Below, one piece after another: positions 39,791 to 48,533 of a DNA stretch of 64,000 nucleotides. Where the stretch lies: contig JASBUI010000004.1 in assembly GCA_030148005.1 (NCBI GenBank), forward strand, positions 1 to 64,000, given 5' to 3'. The notes below the pieces were generated by a model. The model had not been told where the DNA came from. It did no database searches and saw only the letters and a list, made by a program, of their open reading frames with translations. Every line of letters begins with the position of its first letter. Position 1 is the stretch's first letter. This DNA is from Paracoccaceae bacterium (GTDB lineage Bacteria; Pseudomonadota; Alphaproteobacteria; Rhodobacterales; Rhodobacteraceae). The translations under genes were made by a program, and so were the position numbers.

Positions 39791-39811
39791 AGCCACCTCC
39801 GGGTGGCTTTT
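39791..39811 (+). terminator. tRNA-associated terminator, copy 2
   Basis: AGCCACCTCCGGGTGGCT followed by TTT. It differs from copy 1 by a single loop base and is followed, like copy 1, by TCGCG. The same tRNA-like sequence precedes both. Confidence 0.85.
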
Positions 39812-40074
39812 CGCGTATGTGTTTAGGACAGTGCTTTAGGTGGGGCGCTAAACAGCTAAAGCGAAATTCCCGTCGCGGCCCCGTCGACCAACAAATTGAT
39901 CGTTTGTTCCTGACCCGGTCCGTTGGTCAACAACAACGGCCAGTAGCGATGACGTCTCGGGCCTGTTAGCGCTCTTTGGCGCCGGGCTACTCGAACTGGA
40001 CTAAGGCAAAGCTTTCGACACCGGCGGCCCATCCAATAGGGCCGAACATCAGGCGCAAGGCGTTCAGCACCTTC

Positions 40075-40416
40075 CTATTTGTAGTCTTGGCTCCAATCAA
40101 AAAGCAGCGCCAAGATAGGGCCCAACGCGCAACCTTTTTTCGAGAGCGAGTATCCTACGCGACGGCGGGCATCGTGTTTGGGCACCCGCAAAATCAGCCC
40201 ATTCTCTTCGAAGTTACGCAATTGGTCTTTCAATACCTTGCGGCTTATCCCTTCCAGCGTTCGCTGGAGCTCTAGGAAATGCATCTCGCCGCTCTGTAGA
40301 CAGTGGAGGATGCGGGGCCCGTGCTTTCCCCCGAGCATCCGTAGTGTTTCGGCTACGGGGCAATCGTCAGTTCTTAAACCCGACCATGGAAACTGCTGGG
40401 GCGTTATGTGATTCAT
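40075..40416 (-). CDS. HxlR-family transcriptional regulator
   Basis: 113 residues. The start C-P-V-A-E-T-L-R-M-L-G-G-K-H-G and the wing G-I-S-R-K-V-L-K-D-Q-L-R-N-F-E-E-N-G-L-I are the HxlR wHTH pattern, with a Cys in the classical place near residue 19. HxlR proteins sense aldehydes or redox stress. It is divergent from the MBL-fold gene after about 95 bases, so it probably represses that gene. Start ATG 40416. Confidence 0.88.
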   Translation of the reverse strand: MNHITPQQFPWSGLRTDDCPVAETLRMLGGKHGPRILHCLQSGEMHFLELQRTLEGISRKVLKDQLRNFEENGLILRVPKHDARRRVGYSLSKKGCALGPILALLFDWSQDYK

Positions 40417-40510
40417 GGAGGCTCTCCGGTTACAAAAACGTGCCTAATTGCGGTTCCGCACCTGCAATGCCAGTCAACGCGAAATCCATACCGTATCAAA
40501 GGCTGGCGTT

Positions 40511-41230
40511 ATGACAAAGACTTCGGTGGAAACCATACCCATGTTGCCGTTCGGGATGCTGAATGCGTTCCTTGTGATCAATGGCGACAAGGCCATGTTG
40601 ATTGATACCGGTCTGCCAAATTCAGAAACTAAGATCGAACGTGCGCTTCGAAAACATGGATTGGATTGGTCCAGTCTTCGTCTAATTGTGCTCACACACG
40701 CACATATTGATCACGCAGGTAGTGCCGCCCGAGTGCGGGAATTATCGTCTGCCCCCGTTCTGGCGCACTACAAAGAGACTCCGTATTGTCAGGGCGTTTC
40801 CCCCATCCTGAGGCCAACCGGAGCGTTTGGGAGGCTCTTTCTCAAGACAGGTGCAATCGAGCGACCTTTCAAACACTTCACCCCCGACCGGGTAATGGAA
40901 ACTGACGAACTCGACCTTGCCGAATATGGCTTCCCCGCGCGTGTCCTTCATACACCCGGCCACACCCCGGGGTCGGTTTCTGTCCTACTGGAAGATGGTG
41001 TTGTCGTTGCAGGCGACTTGGTAGCTTCAGGTATATTGCTTGGCGGAATTGCCTTTCGTTCGCGTCCAAAGCCACCTCCCTTTGAAGAGGAGCCCGAGGC
41101 GGTGGCGGCATCGTTAGCGCGCCTTCTATCGCTTGGCTGCACAGGTTTCCTACTTGGTCACGGCGGCCCGCTTCCGGCCTCATCCATTCGAACTTTTGGA
41201 AAGCGTGGTTTGCGGGCCCCCGTTGTTTAA
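40511..41230 (+). CDS. MBL-fold (metallo-beta-lactamase superfamily) hydrolase
   Basis: 239 residues. Metal-binding motif T-H-A-H-I-D-H-A-G (HxHxDH), then H-T-P-G-H-T-P-G with the next His, and a G-D-L-V-A-S-G with Asp. This is the glyoxalase II/lactonase-like fold. Cytoplasmic, no signal peptide. It is controlled most likely by the divergent HxlR regulator. Possible substrates are thioesters or lactones; the choice cannot be made from sequence. Confidence 0.88.
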   Translation: MTKTSVETIPMLPFGMLNAFLVINGDKAMLIDTGLPNSETKIERALRKHGLDWSSLRLIVLTHAHIDHAGSAARVRELSSAPVLAHYKETPYCQGVSPILRPTGAFGRLFLKTGAIERPFKHFTPDRVMETDELDLAEYGFPARVLHTPGHTPGSVSVLLEDGVVVAGDLVASGILLGGIAFRSRPKPPPFEEEPEAVAASLARLLSLGCTGFLLGHGGPLPASSIRTFGKRGLRAPVV

Positions 41231-41284
41231 GGGGCGCTTCGCTAGCTACAGCCGTTCAGGTCGGCCATCGATCCGCCCGTACAG

Positions 41285-41325
41285 GCAGAGCGTAAGGTCG
41301 TAAGTTAAAACCTTACTCCTGAAGT
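41285..41325 (+). pseudogene. Degenerate tRNA-Met 3'-end copy 3
   Basis: GTAAGGTCGTAAGTTAAAAC followed by CTTACTCC can be aligned with the T arm of copies 1 and 2 (AAGGTCGTAGGTTCAAATCC). Substitutions are numerous and paired in part (GTAAG with CTTAC). It is recognisable mainly because the same terminator-like hairpin and TTCGCG follow at the same distance. Confidence 0.5.
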
Positions 41326-41355
41326 AAAAATTCACAACTAAACCATAGCCTTACC

Positions 41356-41373
41356 AGCCATATTTAGGTGGCT
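41356..41373 (+). terminator. tRNA-associated terminator-like hairpin, copy 3
   Basis: AGCCATATTTAGGTGGCT keeps the AGCC/GGCT arms but has weaker internal pairing; it is followed by GTTCGCG rather than TTTTCGCG. Position relative to the tRNA-like sequence is the same as in copies 1 and 2. Confidence 0.5.
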
Positions 41374-41609
41374 GTTCGCGCTTGACCTTGGGCCACTGTC
41401 ATTGACGCCCCCGCCGGCGCAACGGGCTTTGCGACATTGCGAAGTCCTTGGCCCGATCCCGGATTTAGGCGGCACGCATGTACCGCGGCGAGGCACCTTT
41501 GGGCAACAATGACCACTATGCCGTGACCTCACTGGAACTGGGCTAGTGGCGCGAGCTTGTAAGGGCCAGGCTGTTGAAATTGTCTTCAGGCCCTCTACCA
41601 TGGTCAAGA

Positions 41610-42020
41610 ATGAGAATTTTTTTCACGCTATCCATCCTTTGTTTCTATCTGGCCGCGGGCAACGCTGTACTGGCACGTGTGGCCGGAACTTGCACGCGAG
41701 GCGACGCCGATAGATTGTTCGGTGCGCTGTTCTCAATCCTGCTTTATGCAGTCGCGTTGCTTTTCGCGAGGGCATCTGGAAATGCGCGAGCCGTGGCGAT
41801 GTTTATACTGCCAATAGTGCCTGTCCTATTGTGGCAGGTTTGGTTTTCACTGGGGTTTGCCTATGGGGTATTCGTCTCCGGAAGCTCCGCGTGCACTATC
41901 CTTGAAGGCGCTCCCGGCTATGCGATGAGCGAAGAAGAGACATTTTTCGCCTTGTTGTGGCTTGCAATGTCCTTTTTCGCTCTGGGCGGGTTTGCGGCGC
42001 TTTTGATGCGACGACGTTAA
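41610..42020 (+). CDS. Four-span membrane protein, unknown function
   Basis: 136 residues from M-R-I-F-F-T-L-S-I. Hydrophobic segments: about 3-18, 34-50, 58-80, 110-130 (F-A-L-L-W-L-A-M-S-F-F-A-L-G-G-F). Two Cys residues lie outside the segments. Ends with a short basic tail (L-M-R-R-R), overlapping the stop of the flavoenzyme gene on the other strand by four bases. No family recognised. Confidence 0.6.
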   Translation: MRIFFTLSILCFYLAAGNAVLARVAGTCTRGDADRLFGALFSILLYAVALLFARASGNARAVAMFILPIVPVLLWQVWFSLGFAYGVFVSGSSACTILEGAPGYAMSEEETFFALLWLAMSFFALGGFAALLMRRR

Positions 42021-43465
42021 CCCTTGGCGGGCGGCACGGACTGGGCGTGTCTGAAGAGGTTGCCGGGGTCGTATTTGGCCTTGATGCGGGTCAGACGCTC
42101 ATAGTTGTCGCCCCAATAGGCGTTTTGCCAGTTTGGCAGGTCCAGATCGGGGTAATTCACATAGGCGCCGCCGGTTGTGTCGGCTGAAAGAGACTGCTGC
42201 AACGCGCGCATTATCGGAATGCCCTTGTCCAGTCCCGACCGGTTCCGAGAGACCGTTTCAAACTGAAAAAGAAACTTTGCCGCCCCGCGATGAGCATAGG
42301 CGGTGGCCTCTTTAGGCAGATCATCGATGGCGCCGCCAAGTGTTTCCAGAACCAAGGCCTGACCGGCTCCGCGCGACGCTTCGAGCAGTTTCATCGTGCT
42401 CTCCCATGTCGCGGCGTTCGAGGTGCGGGCCATGAAGTTCGATGCGAATTTGAAATAGCCCTCTGGCATGTACCCGCGGGGCCACAGCCGGTCGGAAACC
42501 TGCAGGAACGTGCCTTCACTGATATACGGCTCGGTCACTGGTCGGGCGATCTGATAGATCTCCATCGCGGCGGCAAAGGAAGTTGCGCGATCCGCGATGG
42601 AGAGGAACCTGAGGCGAAGTCGCAACAGTCCCGGCGCCCCGGGCTCAGCGTAAAGAAAGCTTGTGACCCGCCGATCCGCGCCATAGCTAGAGCGTTGCCA
42701 TGCGGTCAGGAACTTACCTGCCTCGGCAGGGGGCAGGTCCCAGTGCATTTCGATCAGGGTGGCCCGCGGTATCGGCCTTAGCCGAAAAGCGAAACTTGTG
42801 ATGATCCCGAAGCTGCCCGAGCCGCCGCCGCGCAGCGCCCAGAAAAGATCGGCGTTCTCAGTGGCCGAGGCGGTCACGATCTGGCCATTGGCAATAAGTA
42901 CGCGGGCCGAGAGCAGGTGGTCACAGGCCAGCCCATAGGCGCGTGACCAAAGGCCGATGCCGCCGCCGCCGATATGACCGCCAAGCCCGACAGTTGGACA
43001 GTAACCTGCTGGCAAGGCGTAGGAAATCGGGTCTGTTGCGGTGTTCATTTCGCCCAGCGTGGCGCCGGGTCCAGCGACCAGTTCGCGATCCGGCGTCAGG
43101 GCAAGGCTGTTCATGGCGCTCATGTCGATCACGGCCGTTTCGCTTTGCGAGAACCCTTCAAAGCAATGGCCGCCGCTTAGGATCGAAAAGGATTGGGCGT
43201 TGGCGCGGGCCCATTCAAGGGCCTCCGCGACGCCAGCCTCTGTCTGGCAGATGGCGCGGTATTGTGCCGTCTTGGCGGTTCGCTTGTTGAAGGCGCGCGC
43301 CTTTGCGGCAACATCCCCTGCAGTCTTCCAGATGACAGCGGGCGTATCTGGCGGCGGCTGAGCGCCTTGCGCCCAAGCCCCGGAGAGGCCCGATCTTGCC
43401 GTAGCAAGCAAAGCTGTGCCGGAAGCCAGCGCATCGGTCAGAAAGGCACGGCGATTTTGTGGCAA
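42017..43465 (-). CDS. Tat-exported FAD-dependent oxidase of the berberine-bridge (BBE-like) family
   Basis: 482 residues. Twin-arginine signal N-R-R-A-F-L at residues 4-9, followed by a hydrophobic stretch and an A-W-A-Q-G cleavage region. FAD_binding_4 domain: S-G-G-H-C-F-E-G with His100 and G-Y-C-P-T-V-G-L-G-G-H with Cys156, the pair that attaches flavin at two positions in BBE-type enzymes. The BBE C-terminal segment (Y-V-N-Y-P-D-L-D, then Y-W-G-D-N-Y-E-R-L) ends the protein. It oxidises an alcohol, sugar or amine with O2, giving H2O2, in the periplasm. The substrate is unknown. Confidence 0.87.
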   Translation of the reverse strand: MPQNRRAFLTDALASGTALLATARSGLSGAWAQGAQPPPDTPAVIWKTAGDVAAKARAFNKRTAKTAQYRAICQTEAGVAEALEWARANAQSFSILSGGHCFEGFSQSETAVIDMSAMNSLALTPDRELVAGPGATLGEMNTATDPISYALPAGYCPTVGLGGHIGGGGIGLWSRAYGLACDHLLSARVLIANGQIVTASATENADLFWALRGGGSGSFGIITSFAFRLRPIPRATLIEMHWDLPPAEAGKFLTAWQRSSYGADRRVTSFLYAEPGAPGLLRLRLRFLSIADRATSFAAAMEIYQIARPVTEPYISEGTFLQVSDRLWPRGYMPEGYFKFASNFMARTSNAATWESTMKLLEASRGAGQALVLETLGGAIDDLPKEATAYAHRGAAKFLFQFETVSRNRSGLDKGIPIMRALQQSLSADTTGGAYVNYPDLDLPNWQNAYWGDNYERLTRIKAKYDPGNLFRHAQSVPPAKG

Positions 43466-43582
43466 TTTTACCTCAGTTCGGGGAGAGACTTACACAGACT
43501 GCTATAAAGGAAACGACGCGCATTTGAATTGGCGAATTTTCGCTTATTACCTTGGGGAACGCAATTTGATCCGGGTATTAGA

Positions 43583-44782
43583 ATGATCACCGCATTTCGT
43601 TCGATAAACAAACTCTCAACAACACTCGCGGCCGCCGCCCTTGCACTTGGCATTTCAGGCCAGACCGCGAACGCCGGTGTTACGGCGCTAAAGACCTGCG
43701 CCGAAATCGGCACGCAAACTCTGAAGAGCTACGCGCAGTACGCGATAACCTTGGCCGCCGGTGAGGTTCTGACTTATCGGGCATCAAGTATATCGATTGT
43801 AGGCCCTGTTTTGTCCAAGGCGGTCGTCGTCAATGGCCCGGCCACGCCAACTGTGCGTCTCAACGTCGGGTCGGAAATTTCCTGCGTGGTTGGCGACCGG
43901 TCCAACGATCCCGGCTCTATCGGGGCGGGCTTTAGCGCCAACAACCAGAACCGTTCGATCAACACCGGTATTTTCAACAACACCCGCGGGCGCCTTGCAA
44001 ACGGCGGCAATCAGGTCACCAGGAACCAGGTCTTCATCTCGACCCAGAACCTTGGCAAAAGCCAGCTTGAGACGCCTGAGTGGAACGCATGGGTGTCGGC
44101 CGAAGGGCGTAAATACAACGGCGGGTTGAGCGGATATTCGGCGGATGTCGTTGTTGGCGCGGACAAATTGTTCTCTGACAACTTCCTTGCCGGCGTTCTT
44201 CTCAGCGTTGACCGCACGGATGTGAACGGGGCCGCGGGCCGCTCTGTCGTGACCTCGCAGGCCGTGGGCGCCTATTTTGCCGGCCGCTTTGGCGAGGGGC
44301 TGTTTCTGGACGGCTACCTAAGCTTTTCCAACCCCAAGAACGAAACCGGCGGCGCAACTTTCCGTTCAAAGCGCACAATGGTGGCGCTGTCGCTGACCGG
44401 CACGCATCAGACGGCCGCTTTCATGGTGCGCCCTTTCGCGCGGATCACCGGATACACCGAAAAACAGCCGGCCTATGCGGGCGGCGGGGGTCCGGTTGCG
44501 GCCAATAACGTCACCTCTTACGCCGCTGCCGTTGGCGCGCGGTTTGAACCGATGGCCGAGTTTGGAACGACGGGGATGAAGCCCTATTTCAGCGCCGAGC
44601 TGGACCATGGCTACTTTAATTCAACCGCCGCCGGGGCATCGCGTTTCACCTATCCGCGGATCGGGGTGGGGCTTAGCGGGCCAGTTGGATTGGGCAACCT
44701 CAGCCTTGATCTGGATGGCGGTAAGTTCAACGCGACTACCTACGACTTTGGCCTGCGCGCCACATACGAGTTCAAGTTCTAA
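43583..44782 (+). CDS. Autotransporter-like outer-membrane beta-barrel protein
   Basis: 399 residues, with a signal peptide ending A-N-A before G-V-T-A-L. The passenger is short (about 30-170), containing two cysteines in C-A-E-I-G and S-C-V-V-G. The C-terminal 260 residues show alternating strands and end Y-E-F-K-F with the aromatic terminal residue required for outer-membrane assembly. The pattern fits the autotransporter beta-domain. It lies between two secreted flavoenzymes, divergent from one and ahead of the other, so a shared envelope function is possible. Confidence 0.75.
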   Translation: MITAFRSINKLSTTLAAAALALGISGQTANAGVTALKTCAEIGTQTLKSYAQYAITLAAGEVLTYRASSISIVGPVLSKAVVVNGPATPTVRLNVGSEISCVVGDRSNDPGSIGAGFSANNQNRSINTGIFNNTRGRLANGGNQVTRNQVFISTQNLGKSQLETPEWNAWVSAEGRKYNGGLSGYSADVVVGADKLFSDNFLAGVLLSVDRTDVNGAAGRSVVTSQAVGAYFAGRFGEGLFLDGYLSFSNPKNETGGATFRSKRTMVALSLTGTHQTAAFMVRPFARITGYTEKQPAYAGGGGPVAANNVTSYAAAVGARFEPMAEFGTTGMKPYFSAELDHGYFNSTAAGASRFTYPRIGVGLSGPVGLGNLSLDLDGGKFNATTYDFGLRATYEFKF

Positions 44783-44822
44783 AGCCGCAGTCGCCCCTGT
44801 CGCGCCAGCGGCCAGCAAGGCG

Positions 44823-44873
44823 CCTTCCGGCAACCCGCGTGACAGCTTTGCCACGCGGGTTGCTGCCGGAAGG
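44823..44873. terminator. Long GC-rich hairpin after the beta-barrel gene
   Basis: CCTTCCGGCAACCCGCGTG (44823-44841) pairs with CACGCGGGTTGC plus TGCCGGAAGG (44852-44873) with a three-base bulge. There is no clear T tract, so it may be a factor-dependent or bidirectional hairpin, and it could lower read-through into the amine oxidase gene. Confidence 0.5.
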
Positions 44874-44929
44874 TTGATCAGCCACCTTTCGCCTGAGCGC
44901 AAAAGATGGCGCAAAGGGAAGGGCGAGGG

Positions 44930-46300
44930 ATGGCGGCAAGCAACAATCGACGCGCATTTCTAAAGGCATCTTTGGCGGGCTTTGGTGCGCTTTTGGGATT
45001 GGCTGGGCGACCGGCGATCAGTGCCGAGCTTTCCGGCGTTCGGGTAATTGTCATCGGCGCGGGAATTTCCGGTCTGGCGGCCGCGCAGGCGCTGGTGGCC
45101 CAAGGGGCGCAGGTTCGCGTCATCGAGGCGCTGAACCGGTCCGGCGGGCGCATTCACACTGACAATGGTATGGGCGCGCCTTTTGAATTTGGCGCAGGCT
45201 GGATTCACGGGCCCAGCGATGACAACCCGAAAACAGGTCTGGCAAAGGCGGTCGGCGCTGAAACCTTTGTCACGGACGACGACAGCGACGTGGTCTTTGA
45301 CGGCACTGGCAAGGCACTAAGCGTGAAAGAGGCGACCAAGCTTGCCGACGACTGGGAACGCCTTCTGGAGTATATTGACGAAGAGTTGGAACTGAACGAC
45401 GGGCGCAGCCTTGCCCGCGCTTTGGCCGATGTGAACCCCCGTCTTTTCAAAAGCGCGCGAATGCAGTGGGCCCTGTCGGCCTATACCGAGTTTTCCAAAG
45501 GCGGGCCGATAGAAAAGCTTTCGGCGGTCTACCACGATGATGACGAAGCGTTCGACGGCGCCGATGTGATCCTGACCGGGGGATATGACAAGTTGCTGGC
45601 GCCGCTGGCCGAGGGGCTGGATATCCGCTTTGGCGCGATTTCAACATCGGTCACGCATGGCAAATACGGTGTCACCGTGCGCACAAGCGCAGGCGATCAC
45701 ACCGGGGATTTCGTGATTTGCACCGTACCTTTGGGCGTTCTGAAGGCCGATGCGATCGGGTTCGATCCGGCCTTGCCGGACAAGGCGACGCGGTCGATCA
45801 AGGCCTTGGGGTTTGGCACCGTCACCAAGATTGCGCTGAAGTTTGATGAGCCCTTCTGGGATGTGGAAACGCAGTACTTTGGGATCATGACAAAGCCCAA
45901 GGGGCGGTGGAACTACTGGATGAACTATCGGACGTTCAGTGATGAAAACATCCTTTTGGGCCTGTCGTTCGGGGACTATGCGCCGATCGCTGATGCGATG
46001 AGCGATGATGAGATGCAGGCGGATGCGATGGAAGTTCTGCGCATGGTCTGGGGCGATAAGGTCGGCGCCCCGACAGAGCGGCGCACGACGCACTGGTCGA
46101 CCGATCCGCAGTTTCTGGGGACCTATACCTATCCCAAGCCGGGCAATACGCCCAAGACGTTTGAACGGCTTGCACAGCCGATGGGAAAGCGTCTGTTTCT
46201 GGCGGGTGAACACACGATATTTGAGTATCAGGGCACCACGCATGGCGCGTATATGTCGGGTATCCGGGCGGCGGCGCAGGTTGCAAAGGCCAAGGGTTAG
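44930..46300 (+). CDS. Tat-exported FAD-dependent amine oxidase
   Basis: 456 residues from M-A-A-S-N-N-R-R-A-F-L-K-A. The Tat motif N-R-R-A-F-L-K is followed by a hydrophobic stretch and an A-I-S-A site. Then a Rossmann FAD motif V-I-G-A-G-I-S-G-L-A at about 41-50 and R-S-G-G-R-I near 70-75. The C-terminal F-L-A-G-E-H-T closes the FAD site as in monoamine oxidases. It oxidises an amine to aldehyde, ammonia and H2O2 in the periplasm. ATG 44930 has a GAGGG before it. Confidence 0.87.
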   Translation: MAASNNRRAFLKASLAGFGALLGLAGRPAISAELSGVRVIVIGAGISGLAAAQALVAQGAQVRVIEALNRSGGRIHTDNGMGAPFEFGAGWIHGPSDDNPKTGLAKAVGAETFVTDDDSDVVFDGTGKALSVKEATKLADDWERLLEYIDEELELNDGRSLARALADVNPRLFKSARMQWALSAYTEFSKGGPIEKLSAVYHDDDEAFDGADVILTGGYDKLLAPLAEGLDIRFGAISTSVTHGKYGVTVRTSAGDHTGDFVICTVPLGVLKADAIGFDPALPDKATRSIKALGFGTVTKIALKFDEPFWDVETQYFGIMTKPKGRWNYWMNYRTFSDENILLGLSFGDYAPIADAMSDDEMQADAMEVLRMVWGDKVGAPTERRTTHWSTDPQFLGTYTYPKPGNTPKTFERLAQPMGKRLFLAGEHTIFEYQGTTHGAYMSGIRAAAQVAKAKG

Positions 46301-46308
46301 GTGACGCC

Positions 46309-47586
46309 TTAGCTATGGGCGCTGTGGCGGCGGCGAATGCCTGGGGGGCGGCCGGGTAGTGAAAGCTGACTGTTGCCGCGCGGCGCGGTGCTGATCAGTT
46401 TGCCATTGGCGATGACGGCAAGACGAGAGGGGCGAAGGCGCACGGCCTCTATCGGGTTGCCGGCATCCAGCACGACCAGCGATGCCTTGGCGCCGACGTG
46501 CAGGCCATAGTCCTGCAGGCCCATGATGCGCGCGTTGTCCACCGTGACCATGTCAAAGCATTTGCGCATCTCTTCGGGGCTGGTCATCTGGTCGACGTGC
46601 AGGCCCATAAAAGCCACGTCCAGCATGTCGGCGGTTCCAAGGCTGTACCAAGGATCAAGCACGCAGTCCTGCCCAAAGCCCACGGTGATCCCCATGGCCA
46701 GCATTTCCTTGACCCGCGTCATCCCGCGCCGCTTGGGGAAGGTATCGTGGCGGCCCTGAAGGACGATGTTGATCAGCGGGTTCGGAATTGCGGCTACACC
46801 CGCCTCGGCGATCAGGGGCAGAAGTTTCGAGACATAGTAGTTATCCATCGAATGCATCGAGGTCAGATGCGATCCGGCGACACGACCCCCAAGGCCCAGA
46901 CGCTGAGTTTCAAAGGCAAGCGTTTCGATGTGGCGTGACAGCGGGTCGTCGGTTTCATCGCAATGCATGTCGACCATCAGGCTGCGCTGGGCCGCAATCT
47001 CGCAAAGCTCGCGGACAGAGGCGCGCCCGTCTTCCATCGTGCGTTCGAAATGCGGGATGCCGCCCACAACATCGACACCCATGTCGAGGGCGCGGATCGT
47101 ATTGTCCAGCGCGCCGGGCGAGCGGTAAAGGCCGTCTTGCGGAAAGGCGACCAGTTGCAGCTCGATATAGGGCGCGACTTTCTGGCGGACCTCAAGCAGG
47201 GCCTGAACGCCCAGAAGGCTGTCGTGGCATGTGTCGACGTGGCTTCGGATTGCAAGGATGCCCATGCTGGCGGCCCAGTCGCAATAGGCCAGCGCGCGCT
47301 CGACGACCTCTTCATGGGTCATCACCTCTTTCAACTCACCCCAGAGGCCGATGCCTTCCAGAAGGGTGCCGGATGCGTTTATGCGCGGCGTTCCATAAGA
47401 CAGGGTCGCGTCCATGTGAAAATGCGGATCGACGAAAGGCGGGCTTATCAGGTCGCCTGTGGCATCGATGATCTGCCGCGCTTCGGCGTCGATGGGTCCA
47501 ATGGCGGTGATGCGATCACCCTGAATGCCGATGTCGGTTTTGCGGCCATCTGGCAACGTGCCGCCTTTGACGATCAGATCGAACAT
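46309..47586 (-). CDS. Cytosine deaminase-like amidohydrolase
   Basis: 425 residues of the amidohydrolase superfamily: metal ligands H-F-H-M-D at 55-57, H-C-D-E at 208-211, H-L-T-S near 240 and F-G-Q-D-C near 307, in the order of CodA-type deaminases. The Asp and Glu support attack on an amidine carbon. It is the last gene of the BMP transporter operon, with its start overlapping the permease stop at 47586, so it most likely deaminates the base or related compound that the importer brings in. Cytosine, isoguanine or a creatinine-like compound are possible. Confidence 0.82.
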   Translation of the reverse strand: MFDLIVKGGTLPDGRKTDIGIQGDRITAIGPIDAEARQIIDATGDLISPPFVDPHFHMDATLSYGTPRINASGTLLEGIGLWGELKEVMTHEEVVERALAYCDWAASMGILAIRSHVDTCHDSLLGVQALLEVRQKVAPYIELQLVAFPQDGLYRSPGALDNTIRALDMGVDVVGGIPHFERTMEDGRASVRELCEIAAQRSLMVDMHCDETDDPLSRHIETLAFETQRLGLGGRVAGSHLTSMHSMDNYYVSKLLPLIAEAGVAAIPNPLINIVLQGRHDTFPKRRGMTRVKEMLAMGITVGFGQDCVLDPWYSLGTADMLDVAFMGLHVDQMTSPEEMRKCFDMVTVDNARIMGLQDYGLHVGAKASLVVLDAGNPIEAVRLRPSRLAVIANGKLISTAPRGNSQLSLPGRPPGIRRRHSAHS

Positions 47587-48530
47587 CAGCGTTCTCCCTT
47601 GTTGAATGGCACCATCAGGGCGGCGGGTACTTCGGCGCGGCGTGACATGGCGACAAGCGCGACGATGGATAGGAAATAGGGCATCATCAGGAAGACCTGA
47701 TAGGGGATGTTCGCGCCGATGGGTGTTTGCTGAATTCGGATCTGCAAGGCGTCAAAGGCGGCGAAAAGGACGGCGCCCATCAGGGCCTTTCCCGGCTTCC
47801 ACGCGCCAAAGACGACAAGCGCGATACAGATCCAGCCGCGCCCGTTGACCATCTCGAAGAAGAAGGAGTCAAAGGCGGACATGGTTAGGAACGCGCCGCC
47901 CACCGCCATCAGGCCGCTGCCGACGATCACGGCGCCCATGCGCAGCGCGGTGACCGAAAGCCCTTGGGCTGCAACCGCGGCGGGGTTTTCACCTGCGGCG
48001 CGCAGGGCCAGTCCAAGGGGCGTGCGGTAAAGCGTGATGGACACCGCAAGAACCAGAGCAAAGGCCAGATAGGTCAGGGGCGTCTGCGCGAAAAGAGCTG
48101 GGCCAATGATGGGTATGTCGGACAGGACCGGGATCGGCAGCACCTCGAAGGCTTCGATCTTGGGCGGCGATGTAACCTGCGGCAGGGCAAGTCGATAACT
48201 GAAGTAGGTCAGAGATGTGGCCAAGAGAGTAAGGCCAAGGCCGACGACATGTTGCGACAGGCCGAAAGGGACGGTCAGCAGGCTGTGGAGCAGACCAAAG
48301 GCCATGCCGACAAGCATCGCGATCGCAACCCCCGTCCAAAGCCCGGTGCCGGAATAGACGGCCATCCAACCGGCGAAGGCCCCGGCGACCATGATCCCTT
48401 CGATCCCAAGGTTCAGAACGCCCGCGCGCTCACAGATCAACTCTCCCATCGTGGCAAAGATCAGGGGGCTGGCGATGCGGATTGTCGCGGTCCAGAAGCT
48501 GGCAGAGAGCAGGATATCGATCAGGTCCAT
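47586..48530 (-). CDS. ABC transporter permease, BMP/nucleoside type (second permease)
   Basis: 314 residues with about 8-10 membrane segments (BPD_transp_2 family). The EAA-like region is G-L-A-L-R-A-A-G-E-N-P-A-A-V-A-A-Q-G, typical of ribose/nucleoside permeases that contact the ATPase. It follows the first permease by three bases and precedes the deaminase. Together they form the inner-membrane channel. Confidence 0.88.
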   Translation of the reverse strand: MDLIDILLSASFWTATIRIASPLIFATMGELICERAGVLNLGIEGIMVAGAFAGWMAVYSGTGLWTGVAIAMLVGMAFGLLHSLLTVPFGLSQHVVGLGLTLLATSLTYFSYRLALPQVTSPPKIEAFEVLPIPVLSDIPIIGPALFAQTPLTYLAFALVLAVSITLYRTPLGLALRAAGENPAAVAAQGLSVTALRMGAVIVGSGLMAVGGAFLTMSAFDSFFFEMVNGRGWICIALVVFGAWKPGKALMGAVLFAAFDALQIRIQQTPIGANIPYQVFLMMPYFLSIVALVAMSRRAEVPAALMVPFNKGER

Positions 48531-48533
48531 CGG

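Larger units (their letters stand above)
39717..40074. other. Gap of 358 bases with second tRNA-like copy
   Basis: Contains the degenerate tRNA 3'-end copy (39720-39760), its terminator (39791-39811) and about 260 bases without an open gene. On the minus strand 39988-40050 encodes M-F-G-P-I-G-W-A-A-G-V-E-S-F-A-L-V-Q-F-E then a stop, a possible remnant of a gene end; a similar but weaker L-A-Q-F-Q ending occurs near 41529. This is tentative. Confidence 0.4.
41231..41609. other. Gap of 379 bases with third tRNA-like copy
   Basis: Contains the most degenerate tRNA-like sequence (about 41285-41325), its terminator-like repeat (41356-41373), and about 230 bases with no open gene. There is no clear coding signal. 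Confidence 0.4.

Noticed and set aside
41386-41609. Possible gene remnant after the third tRNA-like copy
   Set aside because: Only a few residues (L-A-Q-F-Q then stop) resemble the fragment at 39988-40050; too short to support a pseudogene call.
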